From JANRLF01 sp033762815 (GTDB lineage Bacteria > Bacteroidota > Bacteroidia > Chitinophagales > CAIOSU01): a DNA stretch of 64,000 bases. The stretch is from contig JANRLF010000010.1 in the NCBI GenBank assembly GCA_033762815.1, positions 62,001 through 126,000 on the forward strand, given 5' to 3'. The notes under the pieces are model-generated. The model was not told the origin of the DNA. It saw only the letters and a program-made list of their open reading frames with translations, and did not search any database. The position numbers and the translations under genes are program-made. Of the stretch, positions 1 to 8,160 are shown in pieces; the stretch's first letter is position 1, and the number at the start of each line of letters is the position of its first letter.

Positions 1-188
1 GTACAGTTGGCGTAGAAGCAATGCTGATGATTGACAGTTATAGAAAAGGCTGGTATCCGGCATTCAACTCTACTCTTGATTATTCAAAAGAACTTACGCC
101 TGATGCCGGCACAAAAAAACTGCTCATTTTGCCGCAACCTGCATTGGTAAGGGATATTGAGCAATGGTATAATAGCAATGCTTGGTAA
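1..188 (+). CDS. C-terminal fragment of an unidentified protein
   Basis: An open frame enters from the left edge (first full codon at position 3) and stops with TAA at 186-188, giving about 61 residues ending in EQWYNSNAW. The start lies outside the window. The residues are polar and aromatic-rich, with no membrane segment or signature that I recognise, so no function is given. Its last 11 bases overlap the ATG of the next gene, which suggests the two are translated as a coupled pair. Confidence 0.6.
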   Translation, partial: TVGVEAMLMIDSYRKGWYPAFNSTLDYSKELTPDAGTKKLLILPQPALVRDIEQWYNSNAW

Positions 189-651
189 GTTTAGTTACCT
201 AAGATTAAGGTTTGCCTTTGCTCTCATAAGCTTTTTAGGTGTAGTTGGTATTATTATTATTGCTTTGGTTGCCTGGTATAGAATTGAGCATGAACATGAT
301 TTCGACAAAGCGTTTGCTGTGGCATTTTATTGGCAACCCTATATCAAGTATTTCTCCAACACAATATTCGTTTTCGGACTGATTAGTGCCTTGCTACTTC
401 AATACCTACACGGAAAGTCCATTTTCTTTGTCTACAACTTTCTGCTTTATGCATTTATGAATAATCTCAATTATTTCTGGTTGGGCGGGCAGATACAACA
501 ATTCAATGACGAACATTTCGGGGCACCTAATTTCGGTATTAGTGCGGTGCAAGGTATGGCGCATTTAGTCTGGCATCTATTCATAACTCTGTCTTTCGGT
601 CTGGCCTGTTATGGCTTTTACCGCCTTCGTCTAGCGAGTGTAAAATCTTAA
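178..651 (+). CDS. Small integral membrane protein, unknown function
   Basis: This 157-residue protein shows four hydrophobic segments: roughly residues 9-35, 58-82, 88-108 and 126-150. It therefore probably spans the inner membrane four times. I chose the ATG at 178, which overlaps the end of the upstream gene by 11 bases; a TTG at 157 in frame would add seven residues. No catalytic motif is visible and I do not recognise the family. It converges with the thioredoxin-like gene, leaving only 6 bases between the stop codons. Confidence 0.6.
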   Translation: MLGKFSYLRLRFAFALISFLGVVGIIIIALVAWYRIEHEHDFDKAFAVAFYWQPYIKYFSNTIFVFGLISALLLQYLHGKSIFFVYNFLLYAFMNNLNYFWLGGQIQQFNDEHFGAPNFGISAVQGMAHLVWHLFITLSFGLACYGFYRLRLASVKS

Positions 652-657
652 TCGCTT

Positions 658-1149
658 TTACTTTCCTTCTTCCCCGTTCAATATTCGGCAGATGTCCTTT
701 TCCAAACTTTGTGCCGGTGACTCCACAATACGGCCCAGTTCCTTGCCCCGTTCATTGGTGATGATAAAGGTAGGTACTTTCACTATTTGGTATTTAGTAG
801 CTTCTCCATTGCCATCATCTTTACTTCTATCGACAAATATCAGCTTGGTTTGCACTTCGGGTATTACCAAATTATCCAACACTTTGTAAAAGCGTGGCAC
901 TTCCCTTCTGCTATCAGAACACCAAGTACCCATAAAGATGATAACACGCAGTTTATCATTTACTCGCTTCCTACATCGGTTAAGTGCCTTAACATTCAAC
1001 TTATAATGATCGTATTCGGGTACAAACCAACTACTGTAGGGAGGCTTTTGCAAAACTTCCAATTCCATTATGCCCTTGGGGATGGAATCTTGTGAAAAAA
1101 GGGAAAGGTCCAAAGCAAACAATGTGATGAATAATGCAACAATACGCAT
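658..1149 (-). CDS. Exported thioredoxin-like protein with a single-cysteine active site
   Basis: The protein of 163 residues begins with a signal-like stretch (MRIVALFITLFALDLSLFSQ), so the ATG at 1149 is preferred over an in-frame one 17 codons upstream. The middle carries the thioredoxin-fold signature FMGTWCSDSRREVPRF and later a cis-proline motif KVPTFI. The usual CxxC is reduced to CSDS, a single cysteine, as in some Bacteroidota thioredoxin-family proteins. This fits thiol or disulfide chemistry in the periplasm, or a binding role, rather than classic dithiol reduction. The exact subfamily and partner cannot be told from sequence. It stands alone, divergent from the DUF3127 gene. Confidence 0.75.
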   Translation of the reverse strand: MRIVALFITLFALDLSLFSQDSIPKGIMELEVLQKPPYSSWFVPEYDHYKLNVKALNRCRKRVNDKLRVIIFMGTWCSDSRREVPRFYKVLDNLVIPEVQTKLIFVDRSKDDGNGEATKYQIVKVPTFIITNERGKELGRIVESPAQSLEKDICRILNGEEGK

Positions 1150-1274
1150 TTTATGGATTTTAGCAATGCAACACAAAATACAATCCAAATTATTAATCAA
1201 AAGCAGAAAGCTATTTTTCTTCCCAAGGCAAAAAGTGTATTTTTACCCACTCACATCACCGAAAAAATAATTAT

Positions 1275-1673
1275 ATGAATTACGAGCTAACGGGCAGGCT
1301 GTTGGAGAAATTTCCAACCGAACAAAAGAGCGAACGTTTCCGCAAGAGGGAATTTGTGATAGAAACCAACGAAAACAGTGGCGATAGGACTTTTACCAAT
1401 TATGTAAAATTTCAGACTACTAACGATAAATGCGATATTCTTGACAGGATCAACCTTAACGAACAAATCAAAATCACTTTCAATATTCGCGGCAACCGTT
1501 GGGAAAAAGATGGCAGGGTGAGTTATTTCACCAACTTGGAGGCATGGAAAATTGAATCAGCAGGTGCTGGTAAGCCCAATAGCCAAGATGCCTACAGTCA
1601 AGAAAGGCCTCAATATACAGAAGAACATGCTGCTGCTGACAACTCTAAAGATTTTGACGACTTACCATTTTAA
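1275..1673 (+). CDS. DUF3127 OB-fold-like protein with SSB-type acidic tail
   Basis: The 132-residue product matches the DUF3127 family of Bacteroidota: an N-terminal beta-rich domain (about residues 1-95, starting MNYELTGRLLEKFPTE, with KREFVIET and WEKDGRVSYFTNLEAWKIE) followed by a Gln/Ala/Asp-rich linker. It ends in DFDDLPF, which closely resembles the conserved C-terminal tip of single-stranded DNA-binding proteins (DDIPF type), used there to recruit repair and replication partners. From sequence I infer an OB-like nucleic-acid or partner-binding protein. ATG at 1275 is the only sensible start. A 25-bp near-continuous palindrome overlaps its stop codon. Confidence 0.75.
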   Translation: MNYELTGRLLEKFPTEQKSERFRKREFVIETNENSGDRTFTNYVKFQTTNDKCDILDRINLNEQIKITFNIRGNRWEKDGRVSYFTNLEAWKIESAGAGKPNSQDAYSQERPQYTEEHAAADNSKDFDDLPF

Positions 1674-1692
1674 CTATAATTTATAGTTAAAA
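1668..1692. repeat. AT-rich 12-bp inverted repeat over a stop codon
   Basis: TTTTAACTATAA (1668-1679) and TTATAGTTAAAA (1681-1692) are exact reverse complements separated by one base. The palindrome includes the TAA stop of the DUF3127 gene. It could act as a weak terminator hairpin (U-rich on both strands) or as an operator in front of the cold shock gene; sequence does not decide. Confidence 0.5.
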
Positions 1693-1722
1693 AAATATTT
1701 TACATATGATTTAAACTGGCTG

Positions 1723-1730
1723 TACTTTTG
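1723..1730 (+). promoter_or_regulatory. Bacteroidota -7 element for the cold shock gene
   Basis: TACTTTTG fits the TAnnTTTG consensus of the Bacteroidota primary sigma factor. It lies 40 bases before the ATG of the cold shock gene, leaving an untranslated leader of about 33 bases. No clear TTTG -33 element is visible, only a T-rich stretch around 1698-1701. Confidence 0.5.
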
Positions 1731-1769
1731 GTATATTGGGGTATTATTTTATTAAATATTCGAATTGCC

Positions 1770-1961
1770 ATGCAAACAGGAAAAATTAAGTTCTTTAACG
1801 AATCAAAAGGTTACGGTTTCATTAAAGTAGAAGGAACTGACGAAGAAATCTTCGTTCATGCTACTGGTTTGGTTGACCAAGTTCGCCAGAATGATAGTGT
1901 TACATTCGAGGTGAAAGACGGCAGAAAAGGCTTGAATGCCATCAATGTCAAAATTGTTTAA
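1770..1961 (+). CDS. Cold shock domain protein
   Basis: The 63-residue protein is a single cold shock domain starting MQTGKIKFFNESKGYGFIKV. The RNP1 motif KGYGFIKV and RNP2 motif EEIFVHAT are both intact, so it should bind single-stranded RNA or DNA and work as an RNA chaperone in the cytoplasm. The ATG at 1770 gives the family's normal length; a longer in-frame start 14 codons upstream would add a hydrophobic leader that the family lacks. It has its own promoter-like element and a strong terminator, so it is probably transcribed alone. Confidence 0.93.
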   Translation: MQTGKIKFFNESKGYGFIKVEGTDEEIFVHATGLVDQVRQNDSVTFEVKDGRKGLNAINVKIV

Positions 1962-1985
1962 CTAGCCAGTAAGCTGACTTTAGCA

Positions 1986-2020
1986 AATCCCCTAGGCTGA
2001 GCTTAGGGGATTATTTTTTT
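1986..2020 (+). terminator. Rho-independent terminator of the cold shock gene
   Basis: AATCCCCTAGGC and GCTTAGGGGATT form a 12-bp stem (one G-T pair) with a three-base loop, followed by ATTTTTTT. It ends the cold shock transcript. The right arm also encodes the last codons and stop of the oppositely oriented 51-residue gene. Confidence 0.85.
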
Positions 2021-2158
2021 AAGCTGGTCAATAACAAAGGCACCCCCAATAAGCCAAAAGATACCCTTCGCTAGAAAGAACAAAAAGCCCCAAACACCAA
2101 ACTTTTTTATCCATTGGAATACCTTCTCCTTCTTCATTGACTGGGCTTTTGTTTCCAT
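2003..2158 (-). CDS. 51-residue single-pass membrane protein
   Basis: Read on the minus strand, this frame encodes METKAQSMKKEKVFQWIKKF, then one hydrophobic stretch (about residues 21-44, GVWGFLFFLAKGIFWLIGG), and ends DQLKKIIP. A basic amphipathic N-terminus before a single membrane helix is typical of real small membrane proteins. A TATCTTTG -7 element lies 13 bases upstream of the ATG, which supports expression. The stop codon sits in the right arm of the cold shock terminator. I do not know a function. It is downstream of, and on the same strand as, the beta-CASP nuclease gene but has its own promoter. Confidence 0.65.
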   Translation of the reverse strand: METKAQSMKKEKVFQWIKKFGVWGFLFFLAKGIFWLIGGAFVIDQLKKIIP

Positions 2159-2170
2159 ACCTTGTTTTGA

Positions 2171-2178
2171 CAAAGATA
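2171..2178 (-). promoter_or_regulatory. TATCTTTG -7 element for the 51-residue membrane protein
   Basis: On the minus strand the sequence reads TATCTTTG, an exact TAnnTTTG match, ending 13 bases before the ATG at 2158. The predicted leader is only a few bases long. No good TTTG -33 box is seen at the normal spacing. Confidence 0.5.
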
Positions 2179-2242
2179 TGACAATGATAAGTTTGTTTAG
2201 ACTAATTCTAAAGAAGTTAGACCAAATACCATGATTATGGTA

Positions 2243-3646
2243 TTAATTCAATTGAAACTCTTGCCCTTCCATGGGTATTTCAATATTGCTAAAACCTTCA
2301 TTTTCCAAATGTTGTCTCCAAACTGGCAATACTTTTTCATCTCCATGTACCAAAAAGATGCCTTTAATTTTGGAAGGGTTCTGGCAATTTAAAAACTTAA
2401 TCATTTCATTCTTATCAGCATGCGCACTAAAAGGGTCTAAACTTAGCACATCGGCATTAACATCATACTCTTGACCAAAAATGCTTACTTTTCTTATCCC
2501 AGATTTCAATCTCCCTCCAAGGCTATTGGGCGTGCACCAACCAACTAAGAGCAATGTATTACGTGGGTCTTCTATATTGTTTTTGATATGGTGCTTAATA
2601 CGCCCCGCCTCTGCCATACCCGATGCGGAAATAATGATACAGGGCTCCTTTAACTGATTTAAAGCTTTGGACTCAGCTACATCGCGTATATAATGTAATT
2701 TATCAAAGTTAAATGGAGTAGGGTCTAGGTTCAAGGCCTTTTGTACACGTTCATTGAAGCAATGTGTATATTTCTTGATGATTTCCGTGGCGTTGTAAGA
2801 TAGCGGGCTATCAACAAAAACTTTTATTGGTGGCAGCAAACCTTTAAACTCCAAATCATTTAGCACATTCACTACCTCTTGGGTTCTACCGATACTGAAA
2901 GCAGGTATTAATAGTTTTCCTCCTTTTGCTATGCATGTCTCTTTAACAATTTGCAAAAAGCGTTCATCTACCTTACTAACCGGTTCATGCTCTCGGTCGC
3001 CATATGTCGATTCACAGATAATATAATCCGCTTGTGGAAACGTGGAAGGCACTTTCAATAACCTATTGGAGTAACGGCCAATATCGCCGGTAAACACAAC
3101 TTTAGTGGTCTTCCCTTTATGATGGATGCTTAAGTTTACGCATGCACTGCCCAAAATGTGCCCTACATCAGTAAAAGTAAGTTCAACGCCCTCTATTATT
3201 TGGGTGGGTGTGTTGTATTCAATTTCATGAAACAAGGGCAATACAGGCGGTATGTCCTTAGTTTCATAAAGTGGCTGTATTGGTTGCTTTCCCTTGCGTA
3301 GCCTGCGTTCATTTATGTAGCGTGCATCATCTTCTTGAATGTGTGCACTGTCCAGCAGCATAATACTACACAGTTCAGCAGTGGCGGGCGTGCAAAAAAT
3401 AGAACCCGCAAATCCATGTTTCACCAATCTGGGTATTAGACCGCTGTGATCAATATGTGCATGCGAAAGAATCACATGGTCCACGGAAGCTGGATCGAAG
3501 CCAAAATGGCGGTTGTGCTGATCAGTATTTTCACCACGCCCTTGAAACATACCACAGTCAAGCAATATTCGCTTACCATTATCCAGTTCAAGCAAGTGTT
3601 TACTGCCTGTTACTGTTCTTGCCGCCCCATAAAAACTCAATTTCAT
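2243..3646 (-). CDS. MBL-fold beta-CASP RNA/DNA nuclease family protein
   Basis: The 467-residue protein is a metallo-beta-lactamase fold hydrolase of the beta-CASP group. The zinc-binding motif HAHIDH is at residues 62-67, followed by DVGHILGS near 161 and TGDIGRY, then a beta-CASP insert with LLIPAFSIGRTQEVV. The C-terminal His motif (LVHGDEKV) is present. The family includes the CPSF73-like exoribonucleases and the bacterial RNA-specificity-domain proteins, so a cytoplasmic role in RNA processing or decay is likely, though the substrate is unknown. Length and motifs look intact. It is divergent from the multiheme cytochrome gene and has no obvious operon partner. Confidence 0.88.
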   Translation of the reverse strand: MKLSFYGAARTVTGSKHLLELDNGKRILLDCGMFQGRGENTDQHNRHFGFDPASVDHVILSHAHIDHSGLIPRLVKHGFAGSIFCTPATAELCSIMLLDSAHIQEDDARYINERRLRKGKQPIQPLYETKDIPPVLPLFHEIEYNTPTQIIEGVELTFTDVGHILGSACVNLSIHHKGKTTKVVFTGDIGRYSNRLLKVPSTFPQADYIICESTYGDREHEPVSKVDERFLQIVKETCIAKGGKLLIPAFSIGRTQEVVNVLNDLEFKGLLPPIKVFVDSPLSYNATEIIKKYTHCFNERVQKALNLDPTPFNFDKLHYIRDVAESKALNQLKEPCIIISASGMAEAGRIKHHIKNNIEDPRNTLLLVGWCTPNSLGGRLKSGIRKVSIFGQEYDVNADVLSLDPFSAHADKNEMIKFLNCQNPSKIKGIFLVHGDEKVLPVWRQHLENEGFSNIEIPMEGQEFQLN

Positions 3647-3760
3647 GCTACCAATTTAAGGCTAAATACACATTTCATAATAGAAAAGAACATATTTAGA
3701 AGCGATATGGTAAAAGTCGTCCTTTAACTATGCTTTCCAGCTTTTCGTTAATTTTGGATA

Positions 3761-5722
3761 GTGAGCAGAAAATGGAAATGGCTAACGATAGCGGTGGCCT
3801 TGTTGCTGGGGCTGCAATGGATGCATTGCGGCACAAAAGACGGTACTGCGGAGCGGGAAAAGTCGCCCTTCCTCAATTTGGGCGATTCCGCCCAATATGT
3901 GGGCATGGATCAATGCAAAAGCTGCCACCAGAATATTTACGATACCTATATCCAAACGGGCATGGGGCAGTCGTTCGGTATGGCCACTCGTCAAAAGAGC
4001 GCAGCACAGTACGGGCCCCACTCCTTGGTATATGACAGCCTGAACAATTATTATTACTTCCCATTTTGGGCAGGCGATTCATTATTTATCCGTGAGTTCA
4101 GGTTAGAGGACGGCGATACGGTGCACAACCGCGTAGAATACGTGAGTTATGTTATCGGCTCGGGGCAGCATACCAATTCGCATTTGACTAACTTGCACGG
4201 CTTCGTCTATCAGGCACCAATTACCTTCTATACCCAGCGGGAACAGTGGGACATGGCCCCCGGTTTCGAGGGTGGCTACAGCACCCGTTTCGGCCGCATT
4301 ATTGGCCATGAATGCATGACTTGCCACAATGCGCTTCCTAAGTTTGTGCAAGGTTCAGTGAACAAGTATGAAGCCGTCCCTACTGGCATTGATTGCGAGC
4401 GCTGCCATGGGCCCGGCAGCTTGCACGTGAAGGCCAAGCTTGCGGGCAACTTGGTAGATACCAGCAAACATGCCGACTACACTATCGTAAACCCTGCCCA
4501 CCTAAGTAAAGAGGAAAAAATGAGCATCTGCCAACGCTGTCACCTGCAAGGGGTGGCGGTATTGAACGAAGGCAAACAGTTTGACGATTTTAAACCGGGC
4601 ATGCACCTTTCGGATGTGATGAACGTGTTTTTGCCCCGTTTCAGTAATGCGGAAAATGATTTTATTATGGCATCGCAAGCGGACAGGCTGCGCATGAGCC
4701 CTTGCTACCAAAAAACGGACATGACCTGCACTACTTGCCACAATCCGCATATCAGTGTAAAAGTAACCAGCCATGCCCAGTTCAATACAGCATGTACTAA
4801 TTGCCATGGTGGGGCAAAAGCGGTAACCAAACTTACTTGCTCAGCAGATATGGCAAAGCGGAAAGCCGTGAACGATGACTGCTCCGGTTGCCATATGCCA
4901 AAATCGGGCAGTATCGACATACCACACGTCAACATTTCCGACCATTATATCCGCAAACATTACGAAAAGCCAGACGTACACCTTTCCGTTGACCAAGCCA
5001 CCAAAGTGAAACAATTCCTGGGCTTACAGTGCATGACCAAGGAAAACCCAACGGAAACAGATATGGCCAATGGGTTCCTGCATTTTTATGAAAGCTATAG
5101 CAGCCGACCATATCTATTGGACTCTGCTGAAAACAGGTTGTTAAGAGGCAATTTTGGCCAAGAAAAACTATTGACAGCTGTACACCTTTACTTCTTGAAG
5201 GAAAACTACAATAAAGTTGTGGAATATGCTGCTAAGTATGACATTAAGACTATAAACGACCCCTGGACTTTATACAGGATTGGGGAAGCCTATTTCCGCT
5301 TGGGCAACCTGCCCAATGCCGGTCAATACTTCAATAAAGCGGTAACGGTAAACCCATACAATTTAGATTTTCTCAATAAAAAAGCCGCGGTGCAATTCGG
5401 CCAGAAAGATGCAAATGGGGCAAAACAAACCTACGAAAGCATATTGCGCATACAGCCCGCTTATGAACCAGCCTTGGTCAGTTTGGGTTTTATATACATG
5501 ACGGATGGCAAAACGCAGCAAGCCGCCAAGTTATTGGACAAAGCCATTGCCTTAAATCCTGATTACGATTTGGCATTGATAAATCGGGCTGAATTGTATT
5601 TTTATACCGCCGATTACCAACAATCGGCTGATATGGTATTTAAGATTTTGAAAAAGCACCCCGGGGACGAAAGGGCAAAATCACTGTTACAAAAACTGGC
5701 TGGAAAAACAGTATTGAATTGA
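3761..5722 (+). CDS. Seven-heme c-type cytochrome lipoprotein with TPR domain
   Basis: The 653-residue protein starts at a GTG with a lipoprotein-type leader (hydrophobic residues 8-20, then Cys23 in WMHCGT). Seven CxxCH heme motifs are present: residues 52-56, 185-189, 212-216, 257-261, 323-327, 345-349 and 374-378. Residues about 480-650 form TPR repeats. The order (cytochrome, then TPR) matches a family of multiheme cytochromes common in Bacteroidota and Planctomycetes whose role is electron transfer or nitrogen/sulfur oxyanion chemistry outside the cytoplasm; the substrate is not known here. Its stop overlaps the TTG start of mltG by three bases, indicating translational coupling. Confidence 0.88.
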   Translation: MSRKWKWLTIAVALLLGLQWMHCGTKDGTAEREKSPFLNLGDSAQYVGMDQCKSCHQNIYDTYIQTGMGQSFGMATRQKSAAQYGPHSLVYDSLNNYYYFPFWAGDSLFIREFRLEDGDTVHNRVEYVSYVIGSGQHTNSHLTNLHGFVYQAPITFYTQREQWDMAPGFEGGYSTRFGRIIGHECMTCHNALPKFVQGSVNKYEAVPTGIDCERCHGPGSLHVKAKLAGNLVDTSKHADYTIVNPAHLSKEEKMSICQRCHLQGVAVLNEGKQFDDFKPGMHLSDVMNVFLPRFSNAENDFIMASQADRLRMSPCYQKTDMTCTTCHNPHISVKVTSHAQFNTACTNCHGGAKAVTKLTCSADMAKRKAVNDDCSGCHMPKSGSIDIPHVNISDHYIRKHYEKPDVHLSVDQATKVKQFLGLQCMTKENPTETDMANGFLHFYESYSSRPYLLDSAENRLLRGNFGQEKLLTAVHLYFLKENYNKVVEYAAKYDIKTINDPWTLYRIGEAYFRLGNLPNAGQYFNKAVTVNPYNLDFLNKKAAVQFGQKDANGAKQTYESILRIQPAYEPALVSLGFIYMTDGKTQQAAKLLDKAIALNPDYDLALINRAELYFYTADYQQSADMVFKILKKHPGDERAKSLLQKLAGKTVLN

Positions 5723-6762
5723 AGAAGATAAGAAATATGGTACTGGCGGCCCTAATTCTACTTGGGGTATTGGCTGGGTATGCCTATTGGAAAGTGATGG
5801 GCAATAACGTATCAAAAGACGTGGTTGCTTTTGAGCTGCTAATACCAACTGGTGCTGATTATCAATACCTGAAGCAATTATTAAAGGACCAAGAGGTATT
5901 GAAAGATGAATGGAGCTTTGATATGCTGGCAGAGGCATTGGATTATCCTAACAAGATAAAACCAGGCCGGTACATTTTGAACTACCCCATGAGCAATAAG
6001 GATTTACTTTCCATACTGCGCTCTGGCAGACAGACACCCGTCAAAATTGTCATCAATAAATTTAGAACTAAGGCCGATTTGGCAGGATATATCGGCAAAA
6101 AATTGGAAATGGACTCTGTTGAATTGACCCAATTGCTGAACGATGAAGTATATCTGGACAGTATGGGCATGAAGCCGGAAACTGCAATGGCCTTGTTCAT
6201 ACCCAATACTTATGAATTCTATTGGAACACCAGTGCGCAGAAGTTTGTAGGCAAAATGGCTAGCGAGTACCAAAAGTTTTGGACGGACACCCGCAAGCAA
6301 CAGGCAATTGCCAAGGGCTTGGAACCCATTCAAGTAATTGTGTTGGCATCCATAGTGGAAGAAGAAAGCCAAAAGAAAGATGAGCGACCTACCATTGCCG
6401 GGGTATATCTCAATAGACTCAACAAAGGCATGCTGCTACAAGCCGACCCAACGGTAAAATATGCGGTGCAAGATTTTGGCCTTACCCGTATCAACAGCGC
6501 CCATACGGGTTTTCAATCACCTTACAATACCTATTTAAATACCGGCCTGCCCCCAGGGCCAATATGTACGCCCTCCATCAATGCCATCGAATCGGTGTTG
6601 AATGCGGAAAAGCATGATTACATGTTCTTTTGCGCTGACATAACATCACCAGGATACCATGCCTTTGCCAAGACTTTCGAGCAACACTTGCAGTATGCCC
6701 GTAAATACTGGAAACAACAGGATAAGGCAGGCAATCACGCCCCTACCCCACCTTCTATTTAA
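5719..6762 (+). CDS. mltG: MltG endolytic peptidoglycan transglycosylase
   Basis: This 347-residue protein has an N-terminal membrane anchor (about residues 7-25) and a YceG-like domain in the periplasm. The catalytic motif VLASIVEEESQ contains the active-site Glu (residue 214), and PNTYEFYWNTS and LLQADPTVKYA are typical family blocks. MltG cuts nascent glycan strands at the inner membrane and so helps set strand length. The start is TTG at 5719, which overlaps the TGA of the cytochrome gene. The 3' end overlaps the convergent hydrolase gene by 8 bases. The pairing with a multiheme cytochrome is likely chance co-transcription. Confidence 0.92.
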   Translation: MKKIRNMVLAALILLGVLAGYAYWKVMGNNVSKDVVAFELLIPTGADYQYLKQLLKDQEVLKDEWSFDMLAEALDYPNKIKPGRYILNYPMSNKDLLSILRSGRQTPVKIVINKFRTKADLAGYIGKKLEMDSVELTQLLNDEVYLDSMGMKPETAMALFIPNTYEFYWNTSAQKFVGKMASEYQKFWTDTRKQQAIAKGLEPIQVIVLASIVEEESQKKDERPTIAGVYLNRLNKGMLLQADPTVKYAVQDFGLTRINSAHTGFQSPYNTYLNTGLPPGPICTPSINAIESVLNAEKHDYMFFCADITSPGYHAFAKTFEQHLQYARKYWKQQDKAGNHAPTPPSI

Positions 6763-7675
6763 TCAAAAACGCCCTAGCATCATTAGCGGTTTCCTGGGGC
6801 AATTCCTCCATGGGTATATGGCCGATGCCCTTGTAAACTTTTAACTCCGAGTCCTTAATGTCCTTTTCAAAAAGGTAGGCGTTTTTCACTGGTATCCATT
6901 TGTCACCATCGCCCCACATGATAAGTGTCGGCATGCTGATACTGCGGAGTTCAGCAGTATTGTATTCGAAATTGCCATTGGCACGGGCTAGAAATGCGGC
7001 CCTATTGCCCTCTCGCAACATCAATTCATCATAGCGCTCAATTAGGCTATCGGTCACTTTGCTGTCGTCACCATATACTTCCAAAATGCTCTTCTTTATT
7101 AAAGAACGGGGAGTAATGTAGCGGGCAACCATTTTCAAGCCGGGTGTCCTGGCCAGTTTAAATGCAAAGGGAATTTTTTCGATTTTATATCCAGCGGCAT
7201 CTACCAATATTAGTTTCTGTACCTGCTGTGGATAACGCAGGGCATACTTCCAAGCAATAAGGCCTCCCAATGAGTTTCCAGCAAGGTAAAACTGCTGAAT
7301 GCCCAACTTTTCCATAAACAGATGAATGAAATCGGTATAATAATCCACCGAATAATCACAATCCGTACAGGGGCCAGTGATACCAAAACCAGGGTAATCG
7401 AGACGGACGATTGTAAAGCTATCTTTCAAATCTTGGGTCCATCCATCCCAAGTATGCAGCGATGAAGAAGTGCCGTGCAGTAATACCAGAACCGGCCCAG
7501 TGCCTTCTATCTTATAATGGACGGATATGCCGTCCAAATCCAAATACTTCGATTGCGCATCGGTATATTTGGCCTTCAATTGCTCCACTGGTAGGTCGCT
7601 TCTATATTGGCTGAAGACGAGTATTGCGACTAAACCTAGCACCACGGCCAGTGCAATTGCTATTTTTCTAAGCAT
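6755..7675 (-). CDS. Membrane-anchored or exported alpha/beta hydrolase
   Basis: The 306-residue protein begins MLRKIAIALAVVLGLVAILV, a signal or anchor helix, which is why ATG 7675 is chosen over one 15 codons upstream. The hydrolase fold has an oxyanion block LLHGTSSSLHTWDGW, the nucleophile elbow AGNSLGG, an acid in MWGDGDKWIP and the catalytic His in GIGHIPMEE. All three members of the triad are present. It is likely a periplasmic esterase-like enzyme; the substrate is unknown. It is divergent from aroQ, with 59 bases between the start codons. Confidence 0.85.
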   Translation of the reverse strand: MLRKIAIALAVVLGLVAILVFSQYRSDLPVEQLKAKYTDAQSKYLDLDGISVHYKIEGTGPVLVLLHGTSSSLHTWDGWTQDLKDSFTIVRLDYPGFGITGPCTDCDYSVDYYTDFIHLFMEKLGIQQFYLAGNSLGGLIAWKYALRYPQQVQKLILVDAAGYKIEKIPFAFKLARTPGLKMVARYITPRSLIKKSILEVYGDDSKVTDSLIERYDELMLREGNRAAFLARANGNFEYNTAELRSISMPTLIMWGDGDKWIPVKNAYLFEKDIKDSELKVYKGIGHIPMEELPQETANDARAFLIK

Positions 7676-7734
7676 AGTAACATTTGTGTGATAAAAGTAA
7701 ACATTCGCCCGAAAAATCAATTTATCTTTCCAAC

Positions 7735-8160
7735 ATGCATCATGTAATTATCAATGGCCCTAATTTGAACCTCTTGGGGCGCAGGCAGCCCGAAATGTAT
7801 GGCAGTAAAAGTTTCGAGGAGTTTTTACCTGAGTTAAGGCAACAATTTCCCGCCATTCGTTTGGAATATTTCCAAAGCAACCATGAAGGGGCACTAATTG
7901 ACAAGCTGCATGAGGTGGGCTTTAGTTGCCACGGTGTTATATTAAATGCAGGTGCCTATACCCATACTTCCATTGCTTTGGCCGATGCGGTAAGTGCTAT
8001 TGAAAGCCCTGTGGTAGAGGTGCATATTACTGACATTAGCAAAAGGGAAACATATCGCCAGCATTCCTATCTTACCGCAGTGTGTGTCCATGCCATTATG
8101 GGGAAAGGCTTGGCAGGATATGCTGAAGCCATAGCTTATCTCACTGCTTTGCGCCAATAA
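7735..8160 (+). CDS. aroQ: Type II 3-dehydroquinate dehydratase
   Basis: The 141-residue protein converts 3-dehydroquinate to 3-dehydroshikimate in the shikimate pathway, in the cytoplasm. Family blocks are clear: INGPNLNLLGRRQPEMYG (with the catalytic Tyr), NAGAYTHTSIALADA, EVHITDISKRETYRQHSY and the C-terminal GLAGYAEAI. ATG 7735 gives the normal type II length; an earlier in-frame start would add 17 unlike residues. A near-consensus -7 element (TATCTTTC, 7722-7729) precedes it. Its last 20 bases overlap the convergent glycosyltransferase gene. Confidence 0.95.
   Translation: MHHVIINGPNLNLLGRRQPEMYGSKSFEEFLPELRQQFPAIRLEYFQSNHEGALIDKLHEVGFSCHGVILNAGAYTHTSIALADAVSAIESPVVEVHITDISKRETYRQHSYLTAVCVHAIMGKGLAGYAEAIAYLTALRQ

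Noticed and set aside
3730..4035. Plus-strand frame overlapping the cytochrome start
   Set aside because: The GTG-start frame has a lipoprotein signal and heme motifs; this frame has neither.
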